This document shows positions 43,511 to 55,384 of a stretch of 64,000 nucleotides of DNA, one piece after another (within the stretch, counting starts at the first letter, position 1; the number at the start of each line of letters is the position of its first letter). The stretch is taken from positions 8,377,001-8,441,000 of the forward strand of contig OU696575.1 in assembly GCA_916048095.2 (NCBI GenBank), read 5' to 3'. The translations under genes and the position numbers were made by a program. The DNA comes from Sacculina carcini (taxonomy: Eukaryota; Arthropoda; Thecostraca; Sacculinidae). The notes beneath the pieces are model-generated. The model was not told the DNA's origin and searched no databases. It saw only the letters and a list, made by a program, of their open reading frames with translations.

Positions 43511-43559
43511 ATTAATGCAGGTTTTAATGTTAGTATATGTATATATATATTTCAGTAAT

Positions 43560-43870
43560 AATTGAATTGTGTTTTAATTGTTAGATTTCAACTGATGTCG
43601 CATGAGAGGTACCCTGTATATTTAAGCACGTGTTTAACGATTTCATGTTTTGTATTGTATCTTAGCACTGTAATTTGAATTTCTGGTCAGTGTAACTCCT
43701 GAAGATGGCTAATGTTAGCCGAAAGACGTCTCGAGAAATAAATAACACCAATGTCTACCAGTGTGTGAGAATGGAGATAGTTAACTCCGAAATGTTACGC
43801 CAACAAAACATCGGTCAATTGCTGAACAGACTTGACAAAAGAGACCAGCAAACTCGCAAGAAATATTGAG
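43560..43870 (+). pseudogene. Penelope-like 5' fragment with short reading frame
   Basis: Downstream of the Helitron end, an ATG at 43705 opens MANVSRKTSREINNTNVYQC, ending at TGA 43867-43869. The ATG lies in stem II of a hammerhead-type motif. The same start architecture (ATGGCTA...TAGCCGAAAG) is found on the minus strand at 28482. No RT follows. Confidence 0.5.
43690..43748 (+). ncRNA. hammerhead-type ribozyme candidate (type I layout)
   Basis: Stem I outer GUGU (43690-43693) pairs with ACAC (43745-43748), and inner CUC (43696-43698) with GAG (43733-43735). The core is CUGAAGA (43699-43705). Stem II is GGCUAA/UUAGCC (43707-43712, 43715-43720) with a UG loop. GAAA is at 43721-43724. Stem III is the palindrome AGACGUCU (43724-43731), and the cleavage-site C is at 43732. 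One extra U (43706) precedes stem II. Confidence 0.7.
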
Positions 43871-43965
43871 ACAACGCTGAAAAAACTAGTCAACTGCGAA
43901 TGCGCAATCGATTTCAATAGAAAACAAAACACAAATGAAAGGAAACACAAATGACTGTCACTTTT

Positions 43966-44003
43966 TGTCAAACGTTTCGGTCTTGAGACCTTCGTCAGTT
44001 ACT
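43966..44003 (-). ncRNA. hammerhead-type motif on the minus strand
   Basis: Minus-strand core CUGACGA (43992-43998), an extra A, stem II GGUCU/AGACC with CA loop, GAAA (43975-43978), a short ACGU stem III, then U. Stem I is weak (AA/UU plus a wobble). It faces the plus-strand motif 220 bp to the left and abuts the (TA)n tract at 44021. Confidence 0.5.
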
Positions 44004-44019
44004 ATAAACAGATCAGTAT

Positions 44020-44020
<1 letters not shown>

Positions 44021-44103
<83 letters not shown>
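44021..44103. repeat. (TA)n microsatellite
   Basis: About 83 bp of TA repeats between the ribozyme-like motif and the first Helitron-like unit. Confidence 0.98.
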
Positions 44104-44109
<6 letters not shown>

Positions 44110-47100
44110 GATCCTCTGTGTGTCTGTGTGTGTGTCTGTGTGTCTGTGTGTCTGTTCGACCCTCCTTGGTGCATTTTCTATCACCTATTATTCGGCCATC
44201 ACTCAGCCTACCCGCAAACAATTTATACCATCACGTTGGAAATTTTCTTGTCTACACTTAACATTAAATTTTAAATTTTAAAAATAAAACAAAAAAAAGT
44301 TATTGCGGTGAAAAGACAAAATGAACCCTAAAAAATGCGAAAATTTTGGTCAATTTTCTGAATACAACTCCTCCTAAACCAGCAATGGTACAACTATACA
44401 AATTATACCACTGTGTATAAAATTTTATCTTCTACTCAACGCACTATAATTTATACCCAAAAATTGAATATAAAACATGTGAAATGGAAAAAAATTCAAT
44501 CTACATTCAAAATTTTATTTAAACTCCACGCGTCAAATTTTCTCTACTTTTTTCTCTATTTCTCAAGAAATAATTATCACACATCTAAATAAATAATACG
44601 ATCATGCTGGGAATTTTTTTTTCTACAACACAGTATAATTTTTTATTTCACAAAGTGTATTAAAAAAAAGTAACGGCGGTGTGAAGTGTAAATGACAAAG
44701 TCAAAAAGGCAAAATTAGCACACAAAAACGTGAATATTTTGGTCAATATTCCGCTATCTATTCCTCATAAACCAGCAATGGTACAGCTATAAAAATTATA
44801 CTATTGTGTAGATAATTTTGTGTTCTACAATAAAAGTTATAATTTATACCCACAAATGATACAAAAGACGTGTAAAATTGGCAAAATTCTCAAATAGATC
44901 CAAAATTTCACTTGAACACCGGGTGATCAAAATTAATTCATTTTTCTACTATTTCTCTGTAACTATCTGTCACACATTAAAATAAATTATACCATCGTGC
45001 TAGAAATTTTGTTTTCTACAATGCGGTATAATTGTTAATTTTCCAAAGTGAACCTAAAGGAAGTCACGGCGGTGTAAAGTCAAAATGTCATGTTGCCAAT
45101 TTGACAGCTATTATGCGCACTTGCGATTACACAGGAATATACAAGTGTGTAGATAATTTTTTTTTCTACAAGATAAGCTATAATTCATACCCACAAATGA
45201 TACAAAAAACGTGTAAAATTGGCAAAATTCTCAAATACATCCAAAATTACACTTGAACACCGGGCGACTAAAATTAATTAATTTTTCTACTATTTCTCAG
45301 TAACTATTTGTTATACATAAAAATAAATTATACCATCGTGCTAGAAAGTTTGTTTTCTACAATACGGTATAATTTTTTATTTTCCAAAGTGTATCTAAAG
45401 GAAGTTACGGCGGTGTAAAGTCAAAATGTCATGTTGCGAATTTGACAGCTATTATGCGCACTTGCGATTACACATGAATATACACTGATTTAATTTCACT
45501 GAAGTCCAATCACAATTTACGCACTTGCGATTACACAGGAATATACTACTGTGTAGAGAATTTTGTATTCTACAATATAAGCTATAATTTATACCCACAA
45601 ATGGTACAAAAAACGTGTAAAATTGGCAAAATTCTCAAATACATTCAAAATTACACTTGAACACCGGGCCACTAAAATTAATTCATTTTTCTACTATTTC
45701 TCAGTAACTATTTGTTATACATAAAAATAAATTATACCATCGTGCTAGAAATTTTGTTTTCTACAATACGCTATAATTCTTAATTTTCCAAAGGGTATCT
45801 GAAGGAAGTTACGGCGGTGTAAAGTCAAAAGGACATATTGCCAATTTGACAGCTATTATGCGCACTTGCGATTACACAGGAATATACACCGATTAAATTT
45901 CACTGAAGCCCAATCACAATTAAGAATGCATCATATTATCTCCAAGCATGGATGGTGTGGTTGTATTGCGTACAGTTTAATTAATGCTAAACTATACTGA
46001 ATAGAAAGTCTTTATTGTCCTCAATATTTACACATCAAATGTTCCGCACGACGGGCGGGTAAAATGCTACTTGGAACAAAGTAAGCTACTGAATTTTACT
46101 GTGTAATTTAATTGGTTTAATTTCAAGTTGCATACGCTTAAGTTGCATAAGGATACGGGTTGTAATATCATGCAATGCCAAGTATATGCATATGCTGTTT
46201 TAGAGGAAGCATTAATCTGGAATTATAGAGATGTTTCATTGTTTTGATAGTGTTACACTTCTGAATTACTACACACGAAGGACGGGTGTGAATTTGAGCA
46301 GTGTTGAGGGAAAATCATCGTCAATAATTAAAACAAGAATTTACAAATTTGACTTTTCCATTGGTCGTTTTTCATCAATTTTCTTTGTGTTTGTTTCGTG
46401 TTTGAGTTCTGAATTATTCCGCACGACGGGCAGCTTTAAATATGAGGCGGGTTGTGGAAAAACATGTTTTCTAAATTGAAACATAAATTTCACATTTAGA
46501 CTTTTATATTAGCTAAAACTTTCCTATGGGTTTGTTTTTCTTTTTCAATTTGCACTAATTTTTTTATGAATTCAATATTAATTACATTTTATGAACTGTT
46601 CCGCACGACGGGGGAATTAAATGTATCTATAAAGAGTGGGTTTAAATGATAGCGAGGTATATGATATTTTGCTAGCAGTAAATATTCTAGCGATAAAAGT
46701 AGAATAGCTCTTAAGCAAATGATTTTGGAGAATGATGTGGACCTTTAGATATATTTTGCGATCTGATGATATATGTATTAGGAATAATACGTAGCAGAAT
46801 ATAGATTGCATAATATAATATCGGCTATAATATCAAGGGCTGTAATATCGGTGTAATCCAAAAAATGACAACTGTATGAATATGATGCATTAGTGGAAGC
46901 ATTAACCGGGAATTATGAGATAATATGATAATGGTGTATAATTATATCGCATTATGCAACAAATGTGAATTAAGCTGTCTTACAGTTTGGTTCTGATACT
47001 ATATTGGCGGGTTGAGAGATAAGTATTGGTGGGCCGCGTGCTTGGGACCCCTGGGGTAGATAATCTCAGTCTTCTGATTACAAATTATGACCACATCAGT

Positions 47101-48330
47101 ATATTTTATGATCACAAACTAATAAGTTAAATCACCTCAGACTAGGCTGAGTGCGGTCAAGATTGGATGGTTGGGTTGGGTTGGGTAGGTTTGACTCAGG
47201 TTATATTGGGTTGTAATGATAGCGGAAAATATATAAATTTTAGCAATAAATATTATAGCGGTAAAAGTAAAATAGTACTTAAGCAAATGATATTGGGGAA
47301 TGATGTTAAGTAATAAATATAGTTTGGAAACATTCTGATGAAAATATTTCATCATCTTTCATTGTTTGTTTCGTGTTAGTGTTCTGAATTATACCACAAG
47401 ACGGGCAGATTTATATATCAGGCGGGTTGAGGGATAGTATTTGTCAAAATAAGAACAAAAATATTCACATTTAGACTTTCCTATTGGTTAAGATATTTAA
47501 AGGTTACATTTTTTGGTTTTCAATTTGTATTCATTATATTTTATGGATTTGATATGAATTTTATTGTATGAATTGTTCCGCACGACGGGCGGGTTTAAAA
47601 AAAGTGTTTTTTAGTTCATTTTTTCAAATGGTTCATTTAAAAAAAGTTTTTTTTAAATAAAATTGCTCCGCGGGCAGCAAATATAGACAATAGAACGTTC
47701 AATTTCCCCTGTAGAATTAATCCATACACAAAACCAATGGATTTGACTTCAAATATGAATTTTATTGTATGAATTGTTCCGCACGACGGGCGGGTTTAAA
47801 AAAAGTGTTTCCATTTTTTAGTTCATTTTTTCAAATGGTTCATATAAAAAAGGTATTTTTAACGGGCGGGTTTTAATGCTATATATATACATAAAGAAGA
47901 AATTATTTGTCTGTCTGTGTATGTATGCTTGAATATGAGGTGACATAATTGCGCTGGTTCATGGTTCGCTGTTTCAATGATCAGGGGCTTCAAACGCAAA
48001 CGAAGAGATGGCTCATTTTTATGAAATAAAAATGTCCCGCGGGCAGCAATAAAACGTTCAATTTCACCGTGCAGAATGAATTCATATACAAAACTAATGG
48101 ATTTGCCTTCAAGAACCAGAACGGATGGTGTTCGAGTTCTGAATTATTCCGCACGTCGGCGGGGTTTAAATATGAGGCGGGCTGAGTGAAAATAATTTGT
48201 CAAAATAAAATTAAAATAATGAAATTTAGACGTTTTAATTGATTAAGGTTTTTATGAGTTTGCCTTATTTATTTTTAATTTGCAATATTTGTATGAATTG
48301 CTCCGCACAACGGGCGGGTATTAATGCTAG
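44104..48330 (+). mobile_element. Helitron-like non-autonomous unit 1
   Basis: Starts TAAAAGAGATCCTCTGTGTG and ends CGGGCGGGTATTAATGCTAG. Inside, sub-repeats share blocks such as GGTACAACTATACAAATTAT, ACACTTGAACACCGGGCGAC and GAATTATTCCGCACGACGGG. Repeated GC-rich CCGC...GCGG hairpins precede TTAAATGCTAG-type ends, and CTAG termini behind a small GC hairpin are the Helitron 3' signature. There is no coding sequence; the longest frames (45032-45256, 46231-46479) have no recognisable domain. At 4.2 kb it is about twice as long as units 2 and 3. Confidence 0.7.
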
Positions 48331-50576
48331 TGTATATATAAAAGAGATCCTCTGTGTGTGTGTGTGTGTGTTTGTCCCACCCTCCTTGGTTCATCTTCTA
48401 TGAGCTGCTACTCGGCCATCATTTGGCGTACCCGCTGAAAAGTTATACCATCATGTTGGAAATTTTCTTGTCTACACTGTAGGTTAACTTTTTAATTTTA
48501 AAAATGAAACCAAAAAAAGTTATAGAGGAGAAAAGACAAAATGAGCCCTGAAAAATGCGAAAATTTTGGTCAATTTTCTGCAGACTACTCCTCCTAAACC
48601 AGTAATTGTACAACTATACAAATTATACTACTGTGTAGAAACTTTTCTGTTCTACTAAACAAGCTATAATTCATACCCAAAAATTGAATATAAAACATGT
48701 AAAATGGAAAAAAATTCAATCTACATTACAATTTTATTTAAACTCCACGCGTCCGATTTTCTATACTTTTTTTCTCTATTTCTCAAAAACAAATTATCAC
48801 ATATCTAAATAAATAATACCATCATGCTGGGAATTTTTTTATACAAAACGGTATAATTTTTAATTTTCCAAAGTGTATAAAAAAAAGTTGCGGCGGAAAT
48901 GACAATGTCAAAAAGGCAAAATTAGCACAAAAAACGTGAATATTTTGGTCAATATTCCGCTATCTATTCCTCATAAACCAGCAATGGTACAGCTATAAAA
49001 TTATACTATTGTGTAGATAATTTTGTGTTCTACAAGAAAAAGTATAATTTATACCCACAAATGATACAAAAACGTGTAAAATTGGCAAAATTATCAAATA
49101 CATCCCAAATTACACTTGAACACCAGGTGACTAAAATTAATTCATTTTTCTACTATTTCTCAGTAACTATTCGTTATACATAAAAATAAATTATACCATC
49201 GTGCTAGAAATCTTGTTTTCTACAATACCGTATAGTTTGTATTTTTCCAAAGTGTATCTGAAGGAAGTAAGAGCGGTGTAAAGTCAAAAGCACATATTTC
49301 CAATTTGACAGCGATTATGCGTACTTGCGATTACACAGGAATATACACCGATTAAATTTCACTGAAGCCCAATCACAATTCAGAATGCATCATATTAGCT
49401 CCAAGCATGGATGGTGTGGTTATATTGGGTACAGTTTAATTAATGCTACACTATACTGAATAGAAAGGCTTTATTGTCCTCAATATTTACACATGAATTG
49501 TTCCGCCCGACGGGCGGGTAAAATACTACTGGGAACAAAGTTAACTACTGAATTTTACTGTGTAATTTAATTGGTTTAATTTCAAGCTGCATACGCTTAA
49601 GTTGCATAAGGATACGGGTTGTAATATCATGCAATGCCAACTATATGCATATGCTGTTTTAGCGGAAGCATTAATCTGGAATTATAGAGATGACAGAAAG
49701 TTTCATTGTTTTGATAGTGTTACACTTCTGAATTACTACACACGAAGGACGGGTGTGAATTTGAGCAGTGTTGAGGGAAAAAACCTCGTCAATAATAAAA
49801 ACAAGATTATACAAATATATATTTTTCTATTGGATAAGCTTTTTGCTTTTTGATTCATTATATTTTATTTATAGTCCCGCACAACGGGTGGGTTTAAACA
49901 CGAGGCTGTTCGAGGGAAAATATTTTGCCACATCTTAAATATAAACATTCATATTTAGACTTTTCTATTGTTTAAGACTTTTTATGGGTTTACTTTTTCT
50001 TTTTTAATTTCTAATCGTTTTTTATTAATTCAATATTCATTATACATTATTTATTGTTCTGCTCAATGGGCGGGTTTTAATGCTAGATGGTGATGTTGTG
50101 TTATAAACATATTTTGAAAACAGTATGATACAAAAATTAGTCATTTTTCATTGTTTTGTGTCTGAGTTCTGAATTATTCAGCACGACGGGCAGGTTTAAA
50201 TAGGATTTTTTTGGGTTTACTCAACTCTTTTTTAATTAATATTTATTTTATCTCATAAATTGAATACAAATTTAATAGTATGAGCTGTTTCGCACGACGG
50301 GCGGGTTTACATGCTAGAATTTGCGTTGTTTGTTACATGTTTGTGTTCTGAATTATTCCGCACAATGGTTGGGTTCATATATGAGGCGGGTTGAGGGAAA
50401 ATATTATTTAAAAATAAAAATATAAATATTCACACTTGGACTTTTCTATTGAGTAAGACACTTATGAGTTTTCATTTTATTTTTAAAATTGGAATATTTT
50501 TTATGAATATGAATTTTTATGAATATTAATTCCATTTTATGAATTCCTCCGCACAACGGGCGGGTTTAAATGCTAG
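48331..50576 (+). mobile_element. Helitron-like non-autonomous unit 2
   Basis: Head-to-tail with unit 1: TATATATAAAAGAGATCC start, CACAACGGGCGGGTTTAAAT then GCTAG end. Same internal order as unit 3, including GAATGCATCATATTAGCTCC and the TTGGGTACAGTTTAATTAAT block. Coding content is nil. Confidence 0.75.
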
Positions 50577-52706
50577 TATATATATAAAAGAGATCCTCTG
50601 TTTGTGTGTGTGTCTGTGTGTCCCACCCTTGTTGGTCCATTTTCTATCAGCTATTACTCGGCCACCATTAAACATACTTGCTAACAATTTGTACCATCAC
50701 GTTGGAAATTTTCTTGTCTACACTTAACACTATATTTTAAATTGTAAAAATAAAACCAAAAAAAGTTATGGCGGTGAAAAGACAAAATGAACCCTGAAAA
50801 ATGCGAAAATTTGGGTAAATATTCTGAAGACTACTCTTCCTAAAACAGCAATGGTACAACTATACAAATTATACCACTGTGTAGACAATTTTCTGTTCAC
50901 TCAAAGAATTTTAATTTATAACCAAAAATTGAATATACAACATGTAAAATGGAAAAAATTCAATCTACATTCAAAATTATTCAAACTCTACGCGTCCGAT
51001 TTTCTATACGTTTTTCTCTATTTCTCAAAAACTAATTATGACACATCTAAATTAATGATATCATCATGCTGAAAATTGTGTTTGCTATAACACGGTATAA
51101 TTTTTAATTATCCAAAGTGTATTCAAAAAAATTTACGGCGGTGTGAAGTGTAAATGACAAAGTCAAAAAGGCAAAATTAGCACACAAGAACGTGAATATT
51201 TTGGTCAATATTTCGCTATCTATTCCTCATAAACCAGCAATGGTACAGCTATAAAAATTATACTATTGTGTAGATAATTTTGTGTTCTAGAAAAGGTCTA
51301 ATTTATACCCACAAATGATACAAAAAACGTGTAAAATTGGCAAAATTATCAAATACATCCAAAATTACACTTGAACACCGGGCGACTAAAGTTAATTAAT
51401 TTTTCTACTATTTCTCAATAGCCATTTGTTACACATAAAAATAAATAATATCATCGTGCTAGAAATTTTGTTTTCTACAAAACGGTATAATTTTAATTTT
51501 CCAAAGTGTATCTGAAGGAAGTTACGGTGGTGTAAAGTCAAAAGCACATATTACCAATTTGACTGCTATTATGCGCACTTGCGATTACACAGGAATATAC
51601 ACCGATTAAATTTCACTGAAGCCCAATCACAATTAAGAATGCATCATATTAGCTCCAAGCATGGATGGTGTGGTTATATTGGGTACAGTTTAATTAATGC
51701 TACACTATACTGAATAGAAAGGCTTTATTGTCCTCAATATTTACACATGAATTGTTCCGCCCGAGGGGCGTGTAAAATACTACGGGGAACAAAGTTAACT
51801 ATTGAATTTCACTGTATAATTTAATTGGTTTAATTTCAAGTTGCATAAGCTTAAGCTGCATAAGTATATGGATTGTAATATCATGCAATGCCAACTATAT
51901 GAATATGCTGTTTTAGCGGACGCATAAATTTGGAATTATAGAGATGACAGAAGGTTTCATTGTTTTGATAGTGCTACACTTCTGAATTACTACACACGAA
52001 GGATGGGTGTGAACTTGAGCAGTGTTGAGGAAAAAAACTTCGTCAATAATTAAAACAAGAATTTACAAATTTATATTTTTATATTGGATAAGCTTTTTGC
52101 TTTTTGATTCATTATATTCTATTTATAGTTCCGCACGACGGGCGGGTTTAAATAAGAGGCAGTTCGAGGGAAAATATTTTGCCACATCTAAAATAAAAAC
52201 ATTCACATTTAGAGTTTTCTATTGGTTAAGACTTTTTGTGGGTTTACTTTTTCTTTTTTAATTTCTAATCATTTTTATTAATTCAATATTCATTTTAATG
52301 TATTTATTGTTCTGCACAACTGGCGGGTTTCAATGCTAGACGGTGATGTTAAGTTATAAATATATTTTGGAAACATTATGATGAAAAAGTGTTGTCATTT
52401 TTCATTGTTCTAAGTTCTGAATTATTCAGCACGACGGGCATGTATAAATATGAGGCGGTTTAGGCAAACTATTTTGTGAAAATAAATATGAAAATATAGA
52501 AATTTAGACTTTTATATGGGTTTACTCCACTCTTTTTTAATTTATATTCCTTTTATCTTATGAATTGAATATAAATTCGTAAGTAAGACATTTATGAGTT
52601 TTCATTTTCTTTTTTAATTTGGAATATTTTTGATGAATATGAATTTTTATGAATATTAATTCCATTTTATGAATTCCTCCGCACAACGGGCTGGTTTCAA
52701 TGCTAG
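50577..52706 (+). mobile_element. Helitron-like non-autonomous unit 3
   Basis: Third tandem unit, again starting TATATATAAAAGAGATCC and ending GGCTGGTTTCAATGCTAG, followed directly by a (TA)n tract. It is clearly homologous to unit 2 along its length, with scattered indels. Confidence 0.75.
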
Positions 52707-52707
52707 T

Positions 52708-52786
<79 letters not shown>
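52707..52786. repeat. (TA)n microsatellite left of the LTR element
   Basis: About 80 bp of TA repeats. The LTR retrotransposon at 52787 inserted into it; a remnant continues at 57289-57307. Confidence 0.98.
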
Positions 52787-52790
<4 letters not shown>

Positions 52791-53204
52791 GCAGATGTAT
52801 GTATTCGGGACGATACGCGAAAAATTATATGACACGATTAACAGCACAACAAAGCACTACACGCAAGACACACTACTCGCACGCACACTATTCACAATAC
52901 AACACTACTCGCGACACAACACTTCTCGCAAACAGCACCACACGCGACGACTCGCTCCCCCAACACACACTGCCTCATCCAGTCGCTCGCTAAACTACAG
53001 ACACACATACATACGCAATACGCTCGTGCGCACGGCACCATCGTCACCATGGCAACGTACCGCATGACGTCTGACACCCGTTGCAACACACAACGCTCTT
53101 TCCACCGCTCGCTCTGCTATCACTCATACGCGCCCGTTTCAAGGACGAACGCACGCGCATAAACGCCAACGCTGCTTCGCGACCACCATCACTCATTTAC
53201 CACA
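52787..53204 (-). repeat. 3' LTR (element orientation)
   Basis: 418 bp. A polypurine-like CAGGGGTGGA lies just upstream in element orientation (plus 53205-53214). Confidence 0.95.
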
Positions 53205-54337
53205 TCCACCCCTGATTCGCAGGAATCACAAGTCGCACACGTTCTAGGCCGCCTCCGTTGCTTGCTTCTCCTCACAGTCTGTTCCTGTCCACCAGCCTCC
53301 GCTTCAGAATGGCGAGCTGACATCGACTCAGGTGATGATTCAACAGTTATCTCGGGATCACCTTGGGACGCCCGGCCATCCTGGTCCACGGATGTTGTCC
53401 CGCCACGCGGTCTGATGTCTCTCACATGGATCGGAATGCCGTCAACTTCCACGGAATGATCTGACACTTGCGAGGTGACCACACCGGGCGAAGAATGAGA
53501 ATCACATCTTGCTCCGGCTCGTCTGACCCAGACCCTGTTGCCGACGTCGTAACCGCTTCCTCGTCTGCGTGAGCCTCCGTTCGGTTGTTCACTGCCCGCT
53601 GTGTGATCGACGTTTTTCACCTTCACATTGTAGCGATACACTTGACTAGCCGGTGTCGATGCTTCGTTGACATCATCCTGCGGTGATACATTGTATCGAT
53701 ACACCGCCTCCTGGATCGAGCACCGCTTCCTTGCCGCTATCACTTTCACGCTTCTATGGCTCCTCTCGACAATGGCATTTCCTTGTGGTCTATATGCGCA
53801 CCGGAACCACACGGACACGTTCCACTCGTGCAGCAATCGCCTGAACTCGCCACTGCGAAACTGGGTGTCATTGTCCACAAGACATTCTGACGGAGCGGTG
53901 CGTTCAAAAAATACGCTTTGTAGATGGGACACAACGCAAGATGCGGTCTCGGAGGCCAGCTTCCTCCAGATGGCGAAGCGGTATGGGCCGCAGTCGATCA
54001 GCGTCAGGTAGTGATGACCCTGATAATGCGTAACATCCAGCGCAATTCTCTTCCACGTCTCACCTACAGATAGTTGTCCGCCGGGCCATTGATGGGCGCA
54101 GGATCAATAGCCTTGCAGATGTCGCATTCTCGAACTACTTGAGCAGCGTCTCTTCTCCTTGCGTCTCCGAAGCGTCTCCGTGAAAAATACAGCGTTCGAC
54201 GAACTCCAGGATGTCCGGCGTCGTTGTGAACGTTCTCAACATCTGTGAGTGTTGCGGGGGTCCGGGAATTTTCGGATATCACTGCGCCAGCAGCCTCACC
54301 AATTCTTGTCCACGAACGAGGCAGACGAGTCAAACAA
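53189..54337 (-). pseudogene. Pol part 3: integrase, frame-shifted
   Basis: Frame 54064-54333 holds the integrase zinc region: VHNDAGHPGVRRTLYFSRRR and VRECDICKAIDPAP. A further shift near 54075 leads to KRIALDVTHYQGHHYLTLID with the first catalytic Asp. The frame 53189-53932 supplies LVDNDTQFRSGEF (second Asp) and PQGNAIVERSHRS (Glu). A basic tail with GNRVWVRRAG follows to 53189 near the LTR. All catalytic residues of the DDE core are present despite the shifts. Confidence 0.88.
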
Positions 54338-55384
54338 TCAGCCAGGTTTTTTTGACGTAGACACTAGAGACACAGACAACTTGAGACCCAGCTCGTATCG
54401 CACCGACTTAAGAGTTTCCAGCCTTCTACGGATGAGGAGCTCGCTGGCTGCTTTGGTTTTGACCCGCGTTAGTCCACTCAGTGTGTCACTGACCCAGTGG
54501 AAAACGGTTTTCGAGTCAGTCTTGAATTCTATCTCACTCATCCGCCACACTACGGCCATGTTGAGACCCTTCAACAACGCGTCAAGTTCAGCAAGATTTA
54601 TGTGGGCGGCGCTTTTACCGCGTAGCCAACTTCCGTCCTCTATGATTTCACCGTTCACTTGAACCGCAGCTCCAACGGCTAACTGGCTAGCGTCGACCCA
54701 CACAACTGCCTTCTCTCCTGACACCTTCCAGACACCTCGAGCCGGATCGTTATCCTCAATGCGGGCTGCCAAGTCGCTCACCAGCGAGGAGAGTCTGGCG
54801 TTATCGATGATATCATCCCATCCATTGGATGATTCGTTGGCCACACGTTTCAAGAACGACACTGCCGGTCGCATCCATCCGCAGATTGGGAGATGCTCAA
54901 CCACTCGACCACAGAAGGAGAACAGACTGCGACGGGTTAATGGTACCGGTGGTTCTGATATTCTGTTATCTCTGCACCACCTCAGTTCCCCATGTTCTTT
55001 CCTCAATCGAAGTCCCAGAACTCGCATGCCGTCTTCTGCTCGATTTTCACTTTTGCACTCCAGGCCGTAGCGTCGGAAGTGATCTGCTACACGATGAGCC
55101 TTGAGTACACTCTCATTCACCAATATGTCATCAGCATACACTGAGACCGCCTCTTTGACTTTCTTGTCTTGTTCAAGTACACATTGCACCACAGACTTCA
55201 ATATAGTTGGCGCCACGTTCAGCCCGAAGCCTAGGCGCGTGAGGCAGTACCTCTTCCCCCCAAAAATCACCGTCTGGAACTTCCACAGGCTCGGATCGAT
55301 GTGTATCTGAAGATACGCCTTCTTCAAGTCGAGCAGGGCCACATTATCGCCACACCTCCGCCACTCACGCAGCTTTTTGCGCAC
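54338..55384 (-). CDS. Pol part 2: RT core and RNase H
   Basis: A 348-codon frame: VALLDLKKAYLQIHIDPSL (motif A), LTRLGFGLNVAP (motif B) and VYADDILVNES (catalytic YADD). The thumb follows (LGLRLRKEHGELRW; FSFCGRVVEHLPICGWMRP), then RNase H with VVWVDASQLAVGAAV, INLAELDALLKGLN and FKTDSKTVFHWV, carrying the D-E-D residues. It ends at a 7-A run (plus 54347-54353) where the reading shifts by one; downstream coding continues as ADCLTRLPRSW in the next frame. Confidence 0.9.
   Translation of the reverse strand: MRKKLREWRRCGDNVALLDLKKAYLQIHIDPSLWKFQTVIFGGKRYCLTRLGFGLNVAPTILKSVVQCVLEQDKKVKEAVSVYADDILVNESVLKAHRVADHFRRYGLECKSENRAEDGMRVLGLRLRKEHGELRWCRDNRISEPPVPLTRRSLFSFCGRVVEHLPICGWMRPAVSFLKRVANESSNGWDDIIDNARLSSLVSDLAARIEDNDPARGVWKVSGEKAVVWVDASQLAVGAAVQVNGEIIEDGSWLRGKSAAHINLAELDALLKGLNMAVVWRMSEIEFKTDSKTVFHWVSDTLSGLTRVKTKAASELLIRRRLETLKSVRYELGLKLSVSLVSTSKKPG

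Noticed and set aside
47137..47355. Extension of the TTAGG-like repeats at GGTTGGGTTGGGTTGGGTAGG
   Set aside because: Only about 30 bp and inside a Helitron-like unit; too short to call an array.
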